In this document: one piece after another, positions 1-8,934 of the stretch | How the letters are laid out: each line of letters opens with the position of its first letter | Numbering within the stretch: position 1 is the first letter of the stretch | Assembly: GCA_963763485.1 (NCBI GenBank) | Contig: CAVXOW010000006.1 | Span: 496,001 to 560,000 of the forward strand | Direction: 5' to 3' | Source of the DNA: CAWCKS01 sp963763485 | GTDB taxonomy: Bacteria > Pseudomonadota > Alphaproteobacteria > Rhizobiales > Xanthobacteraceae | DNA: 64,000 bases | The notes under the pieces: model-generated | What the model was told of the DNA's origin: nothing | What the model saw: only the letters and a program-made list of their open reading frames with translations | Database searches by the model: none | Position numbers and translations under genes: made by a program

Positions 1-238
1 AAGTGTTCTTCTGAACAGAACTCATCGACAATTTGACGCCTTTTGCGTAGGGACGCCCGCGATTACGCGCGATGCAATGCACCACAATGCATGTTTTCGA
101 CGGCTACAGAATTAACCGCAGCGCAGGCAAAAACCTTAACAGCTAACGTTAACCGACAAGCATGGTTGCGCGGCTCACCAAAGACAGCTCAGGATCGCCC
201 TAGATTTTGATACAAACTTTTTCAAAGGAGAACTCGAG

Positions 239-721
239 ATGGTCGAGTCAACAATAGGTCGAGCCTTGACTGATCTGGATCGCGAAATCGCGGCAGCGGT
301 TCGAAACGCACCTTCGGTCCACCGCTCGCGTCCTGGGGATGTCGGGCCGCCAACGGTCATTGCGCCGGACCTCGCGATGCCGGAATATGTCGAACATCAC
401 GACGGGGCCACAGAAATCGGCAAGCTGTCGGCGGAAGCCGTTGTCCGCGAATTCGAAGCTGCGGCGAAAGAGATTGAGACGATGGGTGCGGAGCTGATCG
501 AGCGCGTTAAGCAATGCGAAGCGATGACGCGCGATGCGTTCGCCGTGACGGAAGAGCTGAAAGAGACTGCAGCTCGCTACCGCGAGGAGGCAAAGAGCAT
601 CTTCGTACAGATTGAGAACTGTTCGCTGGTAATGGCGGAAGTCCGCACGACCTGCGCCGACCTGAGGGACAAGATCGCGATTCCGACTCTCGGAGACAGG
701 CTTAAGCCAAAAGAGCGGTGA
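239..721 (+). CDS. Small coiled-coil protein of unknown function
   Basis: The predicted product has 160 residues, no signal peptide and no membrane segment. Its second half (about residues 65-140) is rich in Glu, Ala, Lys and Arg with heptad-like spacing, suggesting a helical coiled coil. The start is supported by a clear AAAGGAG ribosome-binding site 8 nt upstream of ATG 239. I do not recognise a family; the protein resembles short conserved hypothetical proteins of Bradyrhizobiaceae. It stands alone: the next gene is convergent. The 238 bases before it hold no gene that I can support, only a presumed promoter region. Function unknown. Confidence 0.75.
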   Translation: MVESTIGRALTDLDREIAAAVRNAPSVHRSRPGDVGPPTVIAPDLAMPEYVEHHDGATEIGKLSAEAVVREFEAAAKEIETMGAELIERVKQCEAMTRDAFAVTEELKETAARYREEAKSIFVQIENCSLVMAEVRTTCADLRDKIAIPTLGDRLKPKER

Positions 722-796
722 CTCTCGAACCGACCTACGTCCTGAGCCCGCAACCGAAGACGGACATGATCGGCTCACGGACAAAACGTCCTAGCG

Positions 797-1615
797 TCAT
801 TGCCTGCCTAGAAAATCCAACAGGGCCTTGTTGAACGCCTCTGGCTGCTCCCAATTCGGCGCGTGACCGGACTCGGAGATCAATACCGTCTCGGCATTGC
901 GCAAGTGGCTCGCCTGCAGCCGCAACATCGACGGCGGCGTATACATGTCGGCATCGCCGCCGATCAGCAGCGTCGGCAGCCTGATCGTCTCGAGCTTCGC
1001 CCAGGTGATCACGTTGGCAAATTTCTGCACCACCTTCGGCCCGACCACCGCCTGCGCCTCCAGCGCGCGCCACGCCTTGACGCCTGCCGAGTTGCCGGCG
1101 CGATAGGAAGGCCCAAGCTCGCGCAACTCCGGCGGCATGTCCAGGAAGGCCTTTGGCCTGATGCGGCTGCCGGTCTCGACATACTCCTTGTCGGTGACGC
1201 CGAGCAGCGTCGCGGCGAAAGTCACACTCGACAGTTTCTCCGGATGCGCCAGCGCGTAGTCGGCTGCGATGATGCCGCCGAGTGCCAGACCAACCGCATG
1301 GAATTTGTCGATGCCAAGATGGCCGACGAGATGGTGCAGGTCTTCCGACGCGATCCCGGGATTGTTGCGATCTCCGGGCTCCGACTTGAAGCAGCCGCGC
1401 CGGGAGTAACCGATCACACGATAGCCGGCCTTTGCCAGCGCCGGCTGCTGATACGGCCAGAACGCGCCGCTGCCGGTGTTGGCGTGGAGCAGGATCACGA
1501 CGGGCCCTGTGCCGCCCGTGTCCCAGTACCAAAGTTTTGCGCCGGGCAGGTCGGCCAGTCCTTCGGTGACCTTGACCTGCTCCGGAATAGGCACAGGCGT
1601 CCAGACAGCAGTCAT
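797..1615 (-). CDS. Alpha/beta-hydrolase-fold protein with Ala in place of the nucleophile
   Basis: The 272-residue product has the alpha/beta hydrolase layout of enol-lactonase/esterase proteins: an oxyanion region with HANTGSG near residue 45, a nucleophile elbow, an acid loop GGDADMYTP and a C-terminal SESGHAPN histidine. The elbow reads VGLALGG, so the usual Ser of GxSxG is Ala111 (codon at 1283-1285). The other catalytic positions look intact. ATG 1615 is preferred over an upstream start because GAGG lies just before it. It begins 7 nt after the stop of the 2-hydroxyacid dehydrogenase gene, so the two are probably co-transcribed. A substrate cannot be inferred. The missing nucleophile suggests a non-hydrolytic or lost activity. 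Confidence 0.85.
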   Translation of the reverse strand: MTAVWTPVPIPEQVKVTEGLADLPGAKLWYWDTGGTGPVVILLHANTGSGAFWPYQQPALAKAGYRVIGYSRRGCFKSEPGDRNNPGIASEDLHHLVGHLGIDKFHAVGLALGGIIAADYALAHPEKLSSVTFAATLLGVTDKEYVETGSRIRPKAFLDMPPELRELGPSYRAGNSAGVKAWRALEAQAVVGPKVVQKFANVITWAKLETIRLPTLLIGGDADMYTPPSMLRLQASHLRNAETVLISESGHAPNWEQPEAFNKALLDFLGRQ

Positions 1616-1622
1616 CGGAACC

Positions 1623-2537
1623 TCAAGCTTGCGAGACGATGCGCCGGCAGTGATCCAGCGCCGCGGCAATCAGGTTATCGCTGGCCTCCGGCGTACGAAA
1701 CGCCGAGTGCGCCGACAGCGTCACGTTGGGCAGCTGCTTCAAGGGGCTATCGGCAGGCAGCGGTTCGACAGCGAAAACATCGAGCCCGGCGTGGCGCAGG
1801 TGGCGCGACTTCAGCGCCTCGATCATCGCGGCATCGTCGACCAGCGCGCCGCGCGCCGTGTTGATCAGGATCGCGCCGCGCCGCATCAGCCCGATACGCT
1901 CGGCCGATAGAAACCCACGGGTCTCGTCGTTGAGCAACAGATGCAGCGAGACCACGTCGCTCTCGCGCAGCAGCTGCTCGATCGGAACGAAGGTTACGTT
2001 CGGCGCCGTCTTCGGCGTGCGATTGCAGGCCAGCACGCGCATGCCGACGCCGTTCGCAAGCCGCGCGACTTCCGCAGCAATGCCGCCAAAACCGATCAAG
2101 CCGAGCGTCTTGCCTGTCAGCTGCATGCCCTCGGTGCGGAGCCAGTTGCCGCGGCGATTCTCGCGGTCCATATGCGCAAGATCCCGCGCCGCCTCCCACA
2201 TCAGCGCAAACGAGCATTCGGCGACCGCAGTGTCGCCATAGCCCTTGATGGTATGCACGGTGATGCCGAGCCCGGCCAGTTCCTCCGGTGACATGTAGCT
2301 GCGCGCGCCGGTGCCGAGAAACACCACGTGCTTGGTGCCCGTGCAGCGTCGCGCCACGTCGGTCGGAAAATAGGTGTGATCGATGATCGCGATCTCGGCA
2401 TCACTGATCACGTCAGGTAGCGCCTGCGGCGACACGTCGGGATCGAGATGGATCTTGATCGGCAGGTCGTCGGGCTTCTTCAGGCGATGAAGGATCTCGG
2501 CGGACAGGGCATCGCCATCGACGAATACAGCTCGCAT
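1623..2537 (-). CDS. D-isomer-specific 2-hydroxyacid dehydrogenase
   Basis: The product has 304 residues and is expected to be an NAD(P)-dependent cytosolic oxidoreductase interconverting 2-hydroxy and 2-keto acids. The Rossmann motif LGLIGFGGIA lies in the middle. The family catalytic residues are visible: Arg in INTARGALVDD, Glu in FAVEPLP and His in LSAHSAF. ATG 2537 gives the normal family length and has a GAAGAAG site upstream; the open frame extends much further 5' only because of high GC. It heads an operon with the downstream hydrolase-fold gene and is divergent from the crotonase gene across about 175 bases that probably hold both promoters. The substrate is unknown. Confidence 0.9.
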   Translation of the reverse strand: MRAVFVDGDALSAEILHRLKKPDDLPIKIHLDPDVSPQALPDVISDAEIAIIDHTYFPTDVARRCTGTKHVVFLGTGARSYMSPEELAGLGITVHTIKGYGDTAVAECSFALMWEAARDLAHMDRENRRGNWLRTEGMQLTGKTLGLIGFGGIAAEVARLANGVGMRVLACNRTPKTAPNVTFVPIEQLLRESDVVSLHLLLNDETRGFLSAERIGLMRRGAILINTARGALVDDAAMIEALKSRHLRHAGLDVFAVEPLPADSPLKQLPNVTLSAHSAFRTPEASDNLIAAALDHCRRIVSQA

Positions 2538-2711
2538 CTTCGCTTCTTCCCAATCGCCAAATTGCCAAAATCTGCGGCGGGACCAGCAGCCTACACATGG
2601 CGGCCACGCGTGCAAGCGGCCAAAACCAAGGCATCGAAACCAAACATGGGATTTGCTTGCCGGCCGGGATCGCGGCAAACTCAAACAAAAAGACAACACG
2701 GGAGAAGACCC

Positions 2712-3563
2712 ATGAGCGATTTCGAGACCGTCATCTACCAGACACCGGCCCAAGGCGTAGCGCGGATCGTGATGAACCGGCCGGATGCGCGCAACGCGCA
2801 GAACCTGCAGATGACCTACGACCTCAACGCCGCGTTCGACCGCGCGGTGCAGGACGATGCCGTCAAGGTCATCATCCTTGCTGGCGCCGATCCGCATTTC
2901 TCTTCTGGTCATGATTTGCGCGCATCGACCAAGAACCGCGCCGGCGTCGACTTTCCCGCGGTCAGCTGGTGGGGCGGCTTTGCCGAACCTAACGCCCACG
3001 GCCGCTTCGCCCGCGAGCAGGAAATCTATCTGCAGATCACCCGGCGCTGGCGCAACCTTGCGAAGCCGACCATCGCCGAGGTCCAGGGCAAGTGCATAGC
3101 AGGCGGGCTGATGCTGGCCTGGGCCTGCGACCTGATCGTCGCCAGTGAGGACGCCGAATTCTGCGATCCGGTTGTCACCATGGGCGTATGCGGCGTCGAG
3201 TGGTTCGTGCACCCGTTCGAACTCGGCCCGCGCAAGGCCAAGGAACTGCTGTTCACCGCCGACCGCTGGACCGCGCAGGAGGCGCATCGTCTCGGCATGG
3301 TCAACCATGTCGTGCCACGCGCCAACCTGTCACCCTTTGTGCTGGATCTTGCCGGGCGCATCGCGACCAAGCCGTCATTCGCATTGAAGATGACCAAGGA
3401 GGCTGTGAACCGCGCGATGGACGCGACTGGCCAGCAGACCGCGATCGACCAGGCTTTTGCGCTGCATCAACTCTGCCACGCCCACAACCTGCAGGAGTTC
3501 GGCATGGTGGTCGACCCCGGCGGTCTGCATCCGTCGGTGAAGCGCACCGCCGCAGCGGAATGA
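2712..3563 (+). CDS. Enoyl-CoA hydratase/isomerase family protein (crotonase)
   Basis: The 283-residue product belongs to the crotonase superfamily, which acts on acyl-CoA thioesters through an oxyanion hole. The N-terminal strand carries ARIVMNRPDARNAQ, followed by the oxyanion segment HFSSGHDLRA and then GKCIAGGLMLAWACDL, which are family hallmarks. ATG 2712 follows GGGAGAAG. An acyl-CoA synthetase gene lies about 110 bases downstream on the same strand, so the pair may activate and then hydrate a carboxylic acid. Whether it is a hydratase, isomerase or hydrolase cannot be decided from sequence alone. Confidence 0.88.
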   Translation: MSDFETVIYQTPAQGVARIVMNRPDARNAQNLQMTYDLNAAFDRAVQDDAVKVIILAGADPHFSSGHDLRASTKNRAGVDFPAVSWWGGFAEPNAHGRFAREQEIYLQITRRWRNLAKPTIAEVQGKCIAGGLMLAWACDLIVASEDAEFCDPVVTMGVCGVEWFVHPFELGPRKAKELLFTADRWTAQEAHRLGMVNHVVPRANLSPFVLDLAGRIATKPSFALKMTKEAVNRAMDATGQQTAIDQAFALHQLCHAHNLQEFGMVVDPGGLHPSVKRTAAAE

Positions 3564-3674
3564 GAATGCCCGCGAGTTGCGTGACAGCGTGAACAAAAGT
3601 CGCAGCGACGCGAGGCGCCGCCCTGCGTATAAGGAAAAACAAAAACTGAGGAATTTCAGGAGGAGAGGACACCA

Positions 3675-5250
3675 ATGGCCTTGGCCGACAAAACCATCGT
3701 CGACACCGTTCACCGCCAGGTCAGGGAGCAAGGCGACGCCATCGCGTTCCAGTTCGAAGGCCGCCAAACCACGTTCCGGCAGTTCGACCTGAACTCGAAC
3801 AGGGTGGCGAACGCGCTCGTCGCCTCGGGCGTCAAGCCCGGTGACCACATCGCCTATCTCGGCAAGAACAGCGACACCTATTTCGAGTTGATGATCGGCG
3901 CCATGAAAATGGGCGCGATCACGACGCCAGTGAACTGGCGCCTTGCGCCGCCCGAAGTCGTCTATATCACCAACGATTCGGAATCGCCGATCCTGTTCGT
4001 TGGTCCGGAGCTGACAGCACTCGTTCGTCAGACCGCGCCACAACTGAAGACCGTCAAGACGATCGTCGCGATGGAAGGTGGCGAAGCCGGCTGGCTCGAC
4101 TTTACGAAATGGCGCGACGCGCAGCCCGATACGCCGCCGAAGCACCAGGCGAAAGAGGGCGACGTTTCGATCCAGCTCTACACGTCAGGCACGACCGGCC
4201 ATCCCAAAGGTGCAATGCTGTCGCACAAGAACCTGCTCGATCTGCGCGATGACAAGTACGGCGCGGTCCCCGAAGCCAATGTCTGGCTGCCCGGCGACGT
4301 CTCGCTGATCTCGATGCCGGCGTTCCATATCGCCGGCAGCGGTCTCGGTATCTTTGGCCTGTACTACGGCGTCAAGAGCATCATCGCCCGTGACTTCGAT
4401 CCCGGCCAGACGCTTGAGGTGATCGAGAAAGAACGGGTCAGCAAGCTGTTCCTGGTGCCGGCTGCGTTGCAGTTCATGGTACGCCATCCGCGCGCGCGGC
4501 AGACCGATTACTCCAGCGTCAAGTTCGTGCTGTATGGTGCTTCCCCGATCCCGCTCGAGCTGCTGAAGGAATGTATGGAGGTGATGGGCTGCGGCTTCGT
4601 GCAGGTCTACGGCATGACGGAGACGACAGGCGCAATCACCTACCTGCCATCAGAGGATCACTCGGTCGAAGGCAACCAGCGCATGCGCTCGGCCGGCAAG
4701 CCATATCCAGGCGTCGAGATGGCAGTACTGGACGCGGAGGGCAAGCAGCTGCCGCGGGGGCAAACCGGCGAGATCGCGACCCGCTCCAACAACAACATGG
4801 TCGGCTATTGGAAATTACCTGATGCCAGCAAGTCGGTGATGACCAGGGATGGCTGGCTGCGCACCGGCGACGCCGGCTACATGGATGAAGACGGCTACAT
4901 CTACATCCAGGACCGCATCAAGGACATGATCATCTCTGGTGGCGAGAATATTTATCCGGCCGAAGTCGAGAACGCGATCTTCGGCCACCCGGCGATCGCC
5001 GACGTTGCCGTGGTGGGCGTGCCCGACGAGAAGTGGGGCGAAGTCGGTCAAGGCGATCGTGGTGAAGAAGCCGGGTGCGGAGATCTCGGCCGACGATGTC
5101 ATCGCCTATGCACGGAAGAACATTGCCGGCTACAAGTCGCCGCGCTCGGTCGATTTCATCGACGCGCTGCCGCGCAACGCCTCCGGCAAGATTTTACGCC
5201 GCCAGCTGCGCGAGCCCTATTGGGCGAACAGGGATCGCCGGGTGAACTGA
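3675..5250 (+). CDS. Fatty-acid/aryl-CoA ligase (AMP-binding), one-base frameshift near 5041
   Basis: This is an acyl-CoA synthetase of the ANL superfamily, which activates a carboxylate through acyl-AMP. The P-loop-like motif YTSGTTGHPKGAML, then YGMTETTG and RTGDAGYMDEDGY, are clear, as is KDMIISGGENIYPAEVE. The first frame runs correctly to VPDEKWGE at about 5042 and then turns into nonsense. The family C-terminus (VKAIVVKKPGAEIS through the catalytic Lys of NASGKILRR) continues in the next frame and stops at 5250. Removing one A of GGCGAAGTCGGTC restores WGESVKA and a product of about 524 residues. The start has a strong AGGAGGAGAGG site. A hairpin follows the true stop. Confidence 0.85.
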
Positions 5251-5257
5251 TATTCCC

Positions 5258-5282
5258 GCTCCCCGCGCCAAGCGCGGGGAGC
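5258..5282 (+). terminator. GC-rich hairpin after the acyl-CoA synthetase gene
   Basis: A perfect 10-bp stem (GCTCCCCGCG with CGCGGGGAGC) and a 5-nt loop begin 8 nt after the stop at 5250. There is no clear T tract, so it may act as a processing or stabilising stem rather than a classical terminator. Its position supports 5250, not the longer out-of-frame stop at 5324, as the real gene end. Confidence 0.5.
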
Positions 5283-5383
5283 ACCCTATACGACCCGAAA
5301 GAATCCGCGCACAGTCGAAACTGATTGGCGAATCTGGCACCAATTGATTGCCATTTTCGGCGCGCGAAAAATTCAGGATCGCA

Positions 5384-6976
5384 ATGAGCTTCATCAAACG
5401 ACACAAGGCGTCCGCCTCGATTGTCGCCCTCCTCGTCGCGCTTGGCGCGACCTTCGGCTATCGCAAGACGGCCGCGCTGGCTGCCGATCCCGCCGGCAAA
5501 AAGGCCTGTCGTGCCGCGCAGGAGGATGCAGGCGGGAAACCGATCGATCTCTCCGCCGTCCGCGCGATCAAACCGCTTGGCGAGGTGAAATGGTCGCGGC
5601 TCGGCGGCACCATCAATGACGCAAGCTGCCTCGACAAGACGGAGATCTACGGCGTCGTCGAGGTGCATACAATCGACGACATCACAAAGACGCTGACCTT
5701 TGCCCGCAACAACAAGCTTAGCGTGACCTGCGCCGGCGTCCGCCACAGCATGGGCGGGCAGGCGTTCCGAAAGGGCGGCATCGTGCTGGACATGCGCACC
5801 TTCAACCGCGTGGTGCTAAACGAAGCGGCGAAGACCATCACCGTGCAGCCGGGCGCCACCTGGCACGACATCCAGAATTTCCTGCAGCCGCGCTACGCGG
5901 TGCGGGCGATGCAATCGACCGACATCTTCACGGTCGGCGGCTCGATCTCGGTCAACGCCCACGGCATGGATCACCAGGCCGGCGCGATGGCGCGCTCGAT
6001 CAAATCGTTGCGCATCATGCTCGCCGACGGCGCGATCCAGACCGCGTCGCCGACCGAGAACACTGAGCTGTTCAACCTGGTAGTCGGGGGCTACGGCCTG
6101 TTTGGAGTCATCGTCGAGGCCGAACTCGCGATCAACGACAACGCGGTCTACGCCACCGGCCGCAAGGTGCTCGACTACAAGGAATTTCCGGCGCTTTTCA
6201 AGGACACCATCGAGCCGGATCATAAGATCGCGTTGATGTATGGCCATCTGTCGACTGCGCCGAGCTCGTTCCTGAAGGAGATGCTGCTCTACACCTACGC
6301 CGAGGTCGACGGCATCGACTTCAAGCGCGAACCGCTCGGCGATGTGACCGGCATCAAGCTCAGGCGGCTGATGATCAACCTGTCCAAGCAGGGCCCGCTG
6401 TTTCAGGAGCTGAAGTGGCAATCCGAGAAACACATCGAGCACCGGATGGAGGCTTGCACGGTAACGCGGGCGCAGGCGCTGGGCGCGCCGGAGGCCTGCC
6501 TCGTCAGCCGCAACGATCCGATGCACGACTCCGTACCGTACTTGCGCAACTCCCTGCCCGACACCGACATCCTGCACGAATATTTCATCCCGCGCACCGA
6601 ATTCGTCCCGTTCGTCGACGATCTGCGCAAGGTTTTGAGCGATAACGACGCCAACCTGTTGAATGCCTCCGTGCGTATCGTGCACCAGGAGAATAATTTC
6701 CTGACCTATGCTCCGGAGCCGGCGTTCTCGGTCGTGCTCTACATCAACCAGACCATCGACGACGACGGCAATCGCCGCATGCGAAGACTGACCGAGCAGC
6801 TGATCGATCTGACCATTGCCCACAAGGGCCGGTTCTTCCTGCCCTATCAGCTCTATTACTCGAGAGAGCAGCTGAAGCAATCCTATCCGCAGATCGACGC
6901 GTTCTTTGCGGCAAAGCGCAAGTATGATCCGGCTGAGGTGTTCAGCAATACGTTCTATCAGAAGTATGCGAGCTGA
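5384..6976 (+). CDS. FAD-binding oxidase, lactone oxidase-like (VAO/PCMH family)
   Basis: The 530-residue product has an N-terminal hydrophobic segment (about residues 10-28), so it is probably exported or membrane-anchored. The PCMH-type FAD domain spans about residues 85-255, with VEVHTIDDITKTLTFARN, the flavin loop GVRHSMGGQAF and FTVGGSISVNAHG. The C-terminal substrate domain resembles D-arabinono-1,4-lactone oxidase-type enzymes. The His in the RHS loop could bind flavin covalently, but this is inferred from the family. ATG 5384 is chosen over a TTG 36 nt upstream because it starts just before the basic MSFIKRHK segment. It is a single gene, convergent with the next operon, with a palindromic repeat between them. 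Confidence 0.85.
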   Translation: MSFIKRHKASASIVALLVALGATFGYRKTAALAADPAGKKACRAAQEDAGGKPIDLSAVRAIKPLGEVKWSRLGGTINDASCLDKTEIYGVVEVHTIDDITKTLTFARNNKLSVTCAGVRHSMGGQAFRKGGIVLDMRTFNRVVLNEAAKTITVQPGATWHDIQNFLQPRYAVRAMQSTDIFTVGGSISVNAHGMDHQAGAMARSIKSLRIMLADGAIQTASPTENTELFNLVVGGYGLFGVIVEAELAINDNAVYATGRKVLDYKEFPALFKDTIEPDHKIALMYGHLSTAPSSFLKEMLLYTYAEVDGIDFKREPLGDVTGIKLRRLMINLSKQGPLFQELKWQSEKHIEHRMEACTVTRAQALGAPEACLVSRNDPMHDSVPYLRNSLPDTDILHEYFIPRTEFVPFVDDLRKVLSDNDANLLNASVRIVHQENNFLTYAPEPAFSVVLYINQTIDDDGNRRMRRLTEQLIDLTIAHKGRFFLPYQLYYSREQLKQSYPQIDAFFAAKRKYDPAEVFSNTFYQKYAS

Positions 6977-6979
6977 TTC

Positions 6980-7059
6980 GTAGGATCGGTTGAGCAACGC
7001 GAAACCCATCAACTGCGATGACGACGGCGATGGGATTCGCTGCGCTCAACCCATCCTAC
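6980..7059. repeat. Long imperfect inverted repeat between convergent genes
   Basis: Two arms of about 30 bases, starting GTAGGAT at 6980 and ending ATCCTAC at 7059, are reverse complements with a few mismatches and flank about 18 bases. This type of element, built around GGTTGAGC and GAAACCCATC, is a familiar intergenic palindrome in Bradyrhizobium-type genomes. Lying between two convergent genes, it could serve as a bidirectional terminator. Confidence 0.7.
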
Positions 7060-7079
7060 AAGCTCCGCGCGCGCCCCGA

Positions 7080-7424
7080 TCAGAAATTCGCCAGCCGCTT
7101 TACGACCGAGCCACAGCCGCCCGCGCCGTCGGCGTCAACCACAAACCACGCACCGTTCGCATAAAGCCTGCGCACGAAGCCGGCGTCATTGGCGTGCGCG
7201 ATCGTCACAAAGTTGCTTGACTGCACGATGTGGCCGCCGGAGGCCACAATCGCATTGAGTGCGCGCTCCGGCGGTCCGATGATCGCGAACGAGCGGTCGG
7301 GCGGCGCGAATGCCGCCGAGCCCGCGGCAAAGGACAGCCATCCGGCCATAACGAGCCCGCCCCACAGCAACGCCTTTGCCGGGGTTGGCCAGCGATGCTT
7401 CGGCTGTTCGCGCTCAGTAGTCAT
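7080..7424 (-). CDS. Small single-pass membrane protein, unknown function
   Basis: The 114-residue product has one predicted membrane segment near residues 15-40 (LLWGGLVMAGWLSFAAGSAAF), followed by a short globular domain that ends in a Gly/Cys-containing segment. ATG 7424 lies inside the end of the preceding gene (11-nt overlap), so translation is probably coupled. It is the last gene of a four-gene operon. I do not recognise a family. The protein may sit in the inner membrane with its C-terminal domain in the periplasm. Confidence 0.75.
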   Translation of the reverse strand: MTTEREQPKHRWPTPAKALLWGGLVMAGWLSFAAGSAAFAPPDRSFAIIGPPERALNAIVASGGHIVQSSNFVTIAHANDAGFVRRLYANGAWFVVDADGAGGCGSVVKRLANF

Positions 7425-8514
7425 AGAAATGCTCGATGCTGACGCCGGCCGCTTCCAGCGACTTGGCAATCGGCACCAGCTGCTCGACCTTAGCACCGAT
7501 GCCGACGCGGCGGAATCCTGGCTTTGCGTCGAGCGCCAGCGCGAACAACGGCCTGACCCCATCGATCGCGGGCATCGTCCCGTCAGGCGCAATCGCCGTG
7601 ATCAGAATGTCCTTATTCCCGGCGATCTCGGCAATCGGATAGCCCTCTTTCAACAAAAGCTTCACGATCTCAGTGAAGTCCTTGTAACGGGGCGTCAGTG
7701 CCAGCTGCCACTGTGGCGTGAGCGCACGGATAATCTTGATCCGCTGCTCCCGCGCCAGCAGCTCCGGCGGCAGCGTCTTGACCACGAACATGATCTCGCG
7801 CGGCTCGTCGTCATTGGCCGCGTCGAGTGCCTTCTGGATCAATGCGGCATATCCGATCTTGACTCTGTATTCCGTGCCAAGCGCGAAATCGCGTTCGGCG
7901 GTGCGCGCCGGACTCGGTGTCGGCGTCGTGATGGCGCGCAAGCCGGCGAGCTTGTCGCGGAAGGGATATTTGTACCAGGGGATGGTGTAGAGGAACGCCG
8001 CATAGTCCTGCAGCACGGCGCGGGCATATTCGTCCTGCGGGGTCAGTTGCAGCCCGCGGATCCATTCAAACAGCCGCCCCACCGTGTTCTCGTACGTTCC
8101 TTTGATGGCGTACTCGATGGAGTAGCTGAAGCCGATGACGTAGATCATCGTCTTGACATCGGACAGGTTCTGGTAACGGCCGGCGGCGAACCGGTTGATG
8201 GTGCAGAAGCTGCGCCAGAAGCCGAGAATATGGCGGCCGTATTTGAATCCGCTCTCGCTGCCATGATCGAGGAAGCGGCCGAAATCCTCGAACGAATAGA
8301 CGATGTACCACTCCGGAAAGGTGAAGTAGGTGTTGGCCTCGTTGCGCCGGTAGCCGGCGTCCGTGATGTTGAAGGTTGTCTCGCGCGGCACCTCAGCCGC
8401 CGTCGCCTCGGGGCGGCAGCCCCCCTCGATCGCCACGAACGGAATCGCGAGAACGACGAGGCCCGCAAGCGCAATCAGTCCAAGCCAGCGCAGCCAACGG
8501 CGGCGCTTACGCAT
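7414..8514 (-). CDS. Conserved membrane-anchored protein, unknown function
   Basis: The 366-residue product starts with a very basic stretch (MRKRRRWLRW) followed by a strong hydrophobic anchor to about residue 30 and a Cys shortly after it. The rest looks globular, rich in aromatic residues (YFTFPEWYIVYSFEDFG, WRSFCTINRFAAGRY), and is probably periplasmic. I cannot assign a family. Its ATG overlaps the stop of the preceding gene by 8 nt and its own stop overlaps the next start, so the operon is strongly coupled. The aromatic EWYIVYS segment near residue 70 would be a useful search seed. Confidence 0.78.
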   Translation of the reverse strand: MRKRRRWLRWLGLIALAGLVVLAIPFVAIEGGCRPEATAAEVPRETTFNITDAGYRRNEANTYFTFPEWYIVYSFEDFGRFLDHGSESGFKYGRHILGFWRSFCTINRFAAGRYQNLSDVKTMIYVIGFSYSIEYAIKGTYENTVGRLFEWIRGLQLTPQDEYARAVLQDYAAFLYTIPWYKYPFRDKLAGLRAITTPTPSPARTAERDFALGTEYRVKIGYAALIQKALDAANDDEPREIMFVVKTLPPELLAREQRIKIIRALTPQWQLALTPRYKDFTEIVKLLLKEGYPIAEIAGNKDILITAIAPDGTMPAIDGVRPLFALALDAKPGFRRVGIGAKVEQLVPIAKSLEAAGVSIEHFYDY

Positions 8515-8926
8515 GGGCCGGCCGCGTCATCGGCGTCAGCACATATCCGATCAGGATCGCCAGTCCGCCAAGCCCGATATGCGGCAGATTGGCGAAGATG
8601 CGGGTCGACAGCGGCAGGTTCAAAACGCCATTGATGAAGATGCCGAAGTCGAGATAGCCGGAGCCGGTCAGAAGCCCGAGCACACCATCGGCAAAGTAGA
8701 ACACGCCGAACAGCGTGAAAAACATCTCGGATGCCCGGCGTGACGTGATCGCCGAGATCAGCCCCCACATGGCCGAGACGAAATGCAGCCCGTCGGCGTA
8801 CCAGGTGCGCCGAAACAGCCCGAAGATCATGTCATTCTGGTCGATGAAGGCCGGGATGTAGCCGGTGACAATGACGAAGCCGAGCAATAACGCATAGCCA
8901 AGGGCACATAGTCTGATGATGTCCAT
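8507..8926 (-). CDS. Four-helix integral membrane protein, DUF4383-like
   Basis: The 139-residue product has about four membrane helices. The pattern FGVFYFADGVLGLLTG followed by NLPHIGLGGLAILIGYVL resembles small DUF4383-type membrane proteins; this is a visual comparison only. ATG 8926 starts 8 nt after the stop of the upstream hydrolase gene, and the stop overlaps the next ATG, so it is the second gene of the operon. The long upstream open extension is the antisense of the hydrolase gene and is rejected. Function unknown. Confidence 0.75.
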   Translation of the reverse strand: MDIIRLCALGYALLLGFVIVTGYIPAFIDQNDMIFGLFRRTWYADGLHFVSAMWGLISAITSRRASEMFFTLFGVFYFADGVLGLLTGSGYLDFGIFINGVLNLPLSTRIFANLPHIGLGGLAILIGYVLTPMTRPAHA

Positions 8927-8934
8927 GGATGAAC

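Noticed and set aside
5..21. GTTC...GAAC repeats at the very start, resembling a LexA box
   Set aside because: The alphaproteobacterial LexA site needs two direct GTTC copies seven bases apart; the spacing and orientation do not fit.
863..1864. Long open frames antisense to real genes (also 5816-7012, 43068-44810, 47591-49459)
   Set aside because: They lie opposite genes with clear family motifs, are rich in Arg, Asp and His as expected from high-GC antisense frames, and have no ribosome-binding sites.
1623..3308. Apparent 561-residue dehydrogenase with a long N-terminal extension
   Set aside because: The extension is antisense to the crotonase gene; the real family start is ATG 2537 with its own ribosome-binding site.
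5335..5352. TGGCAC...TTGC resembling a sigma-54 promoter before the FAD oxidase gene
   Set aside because: The spacing between the GG and GC elements is two bases too long for a sigma-54 site.
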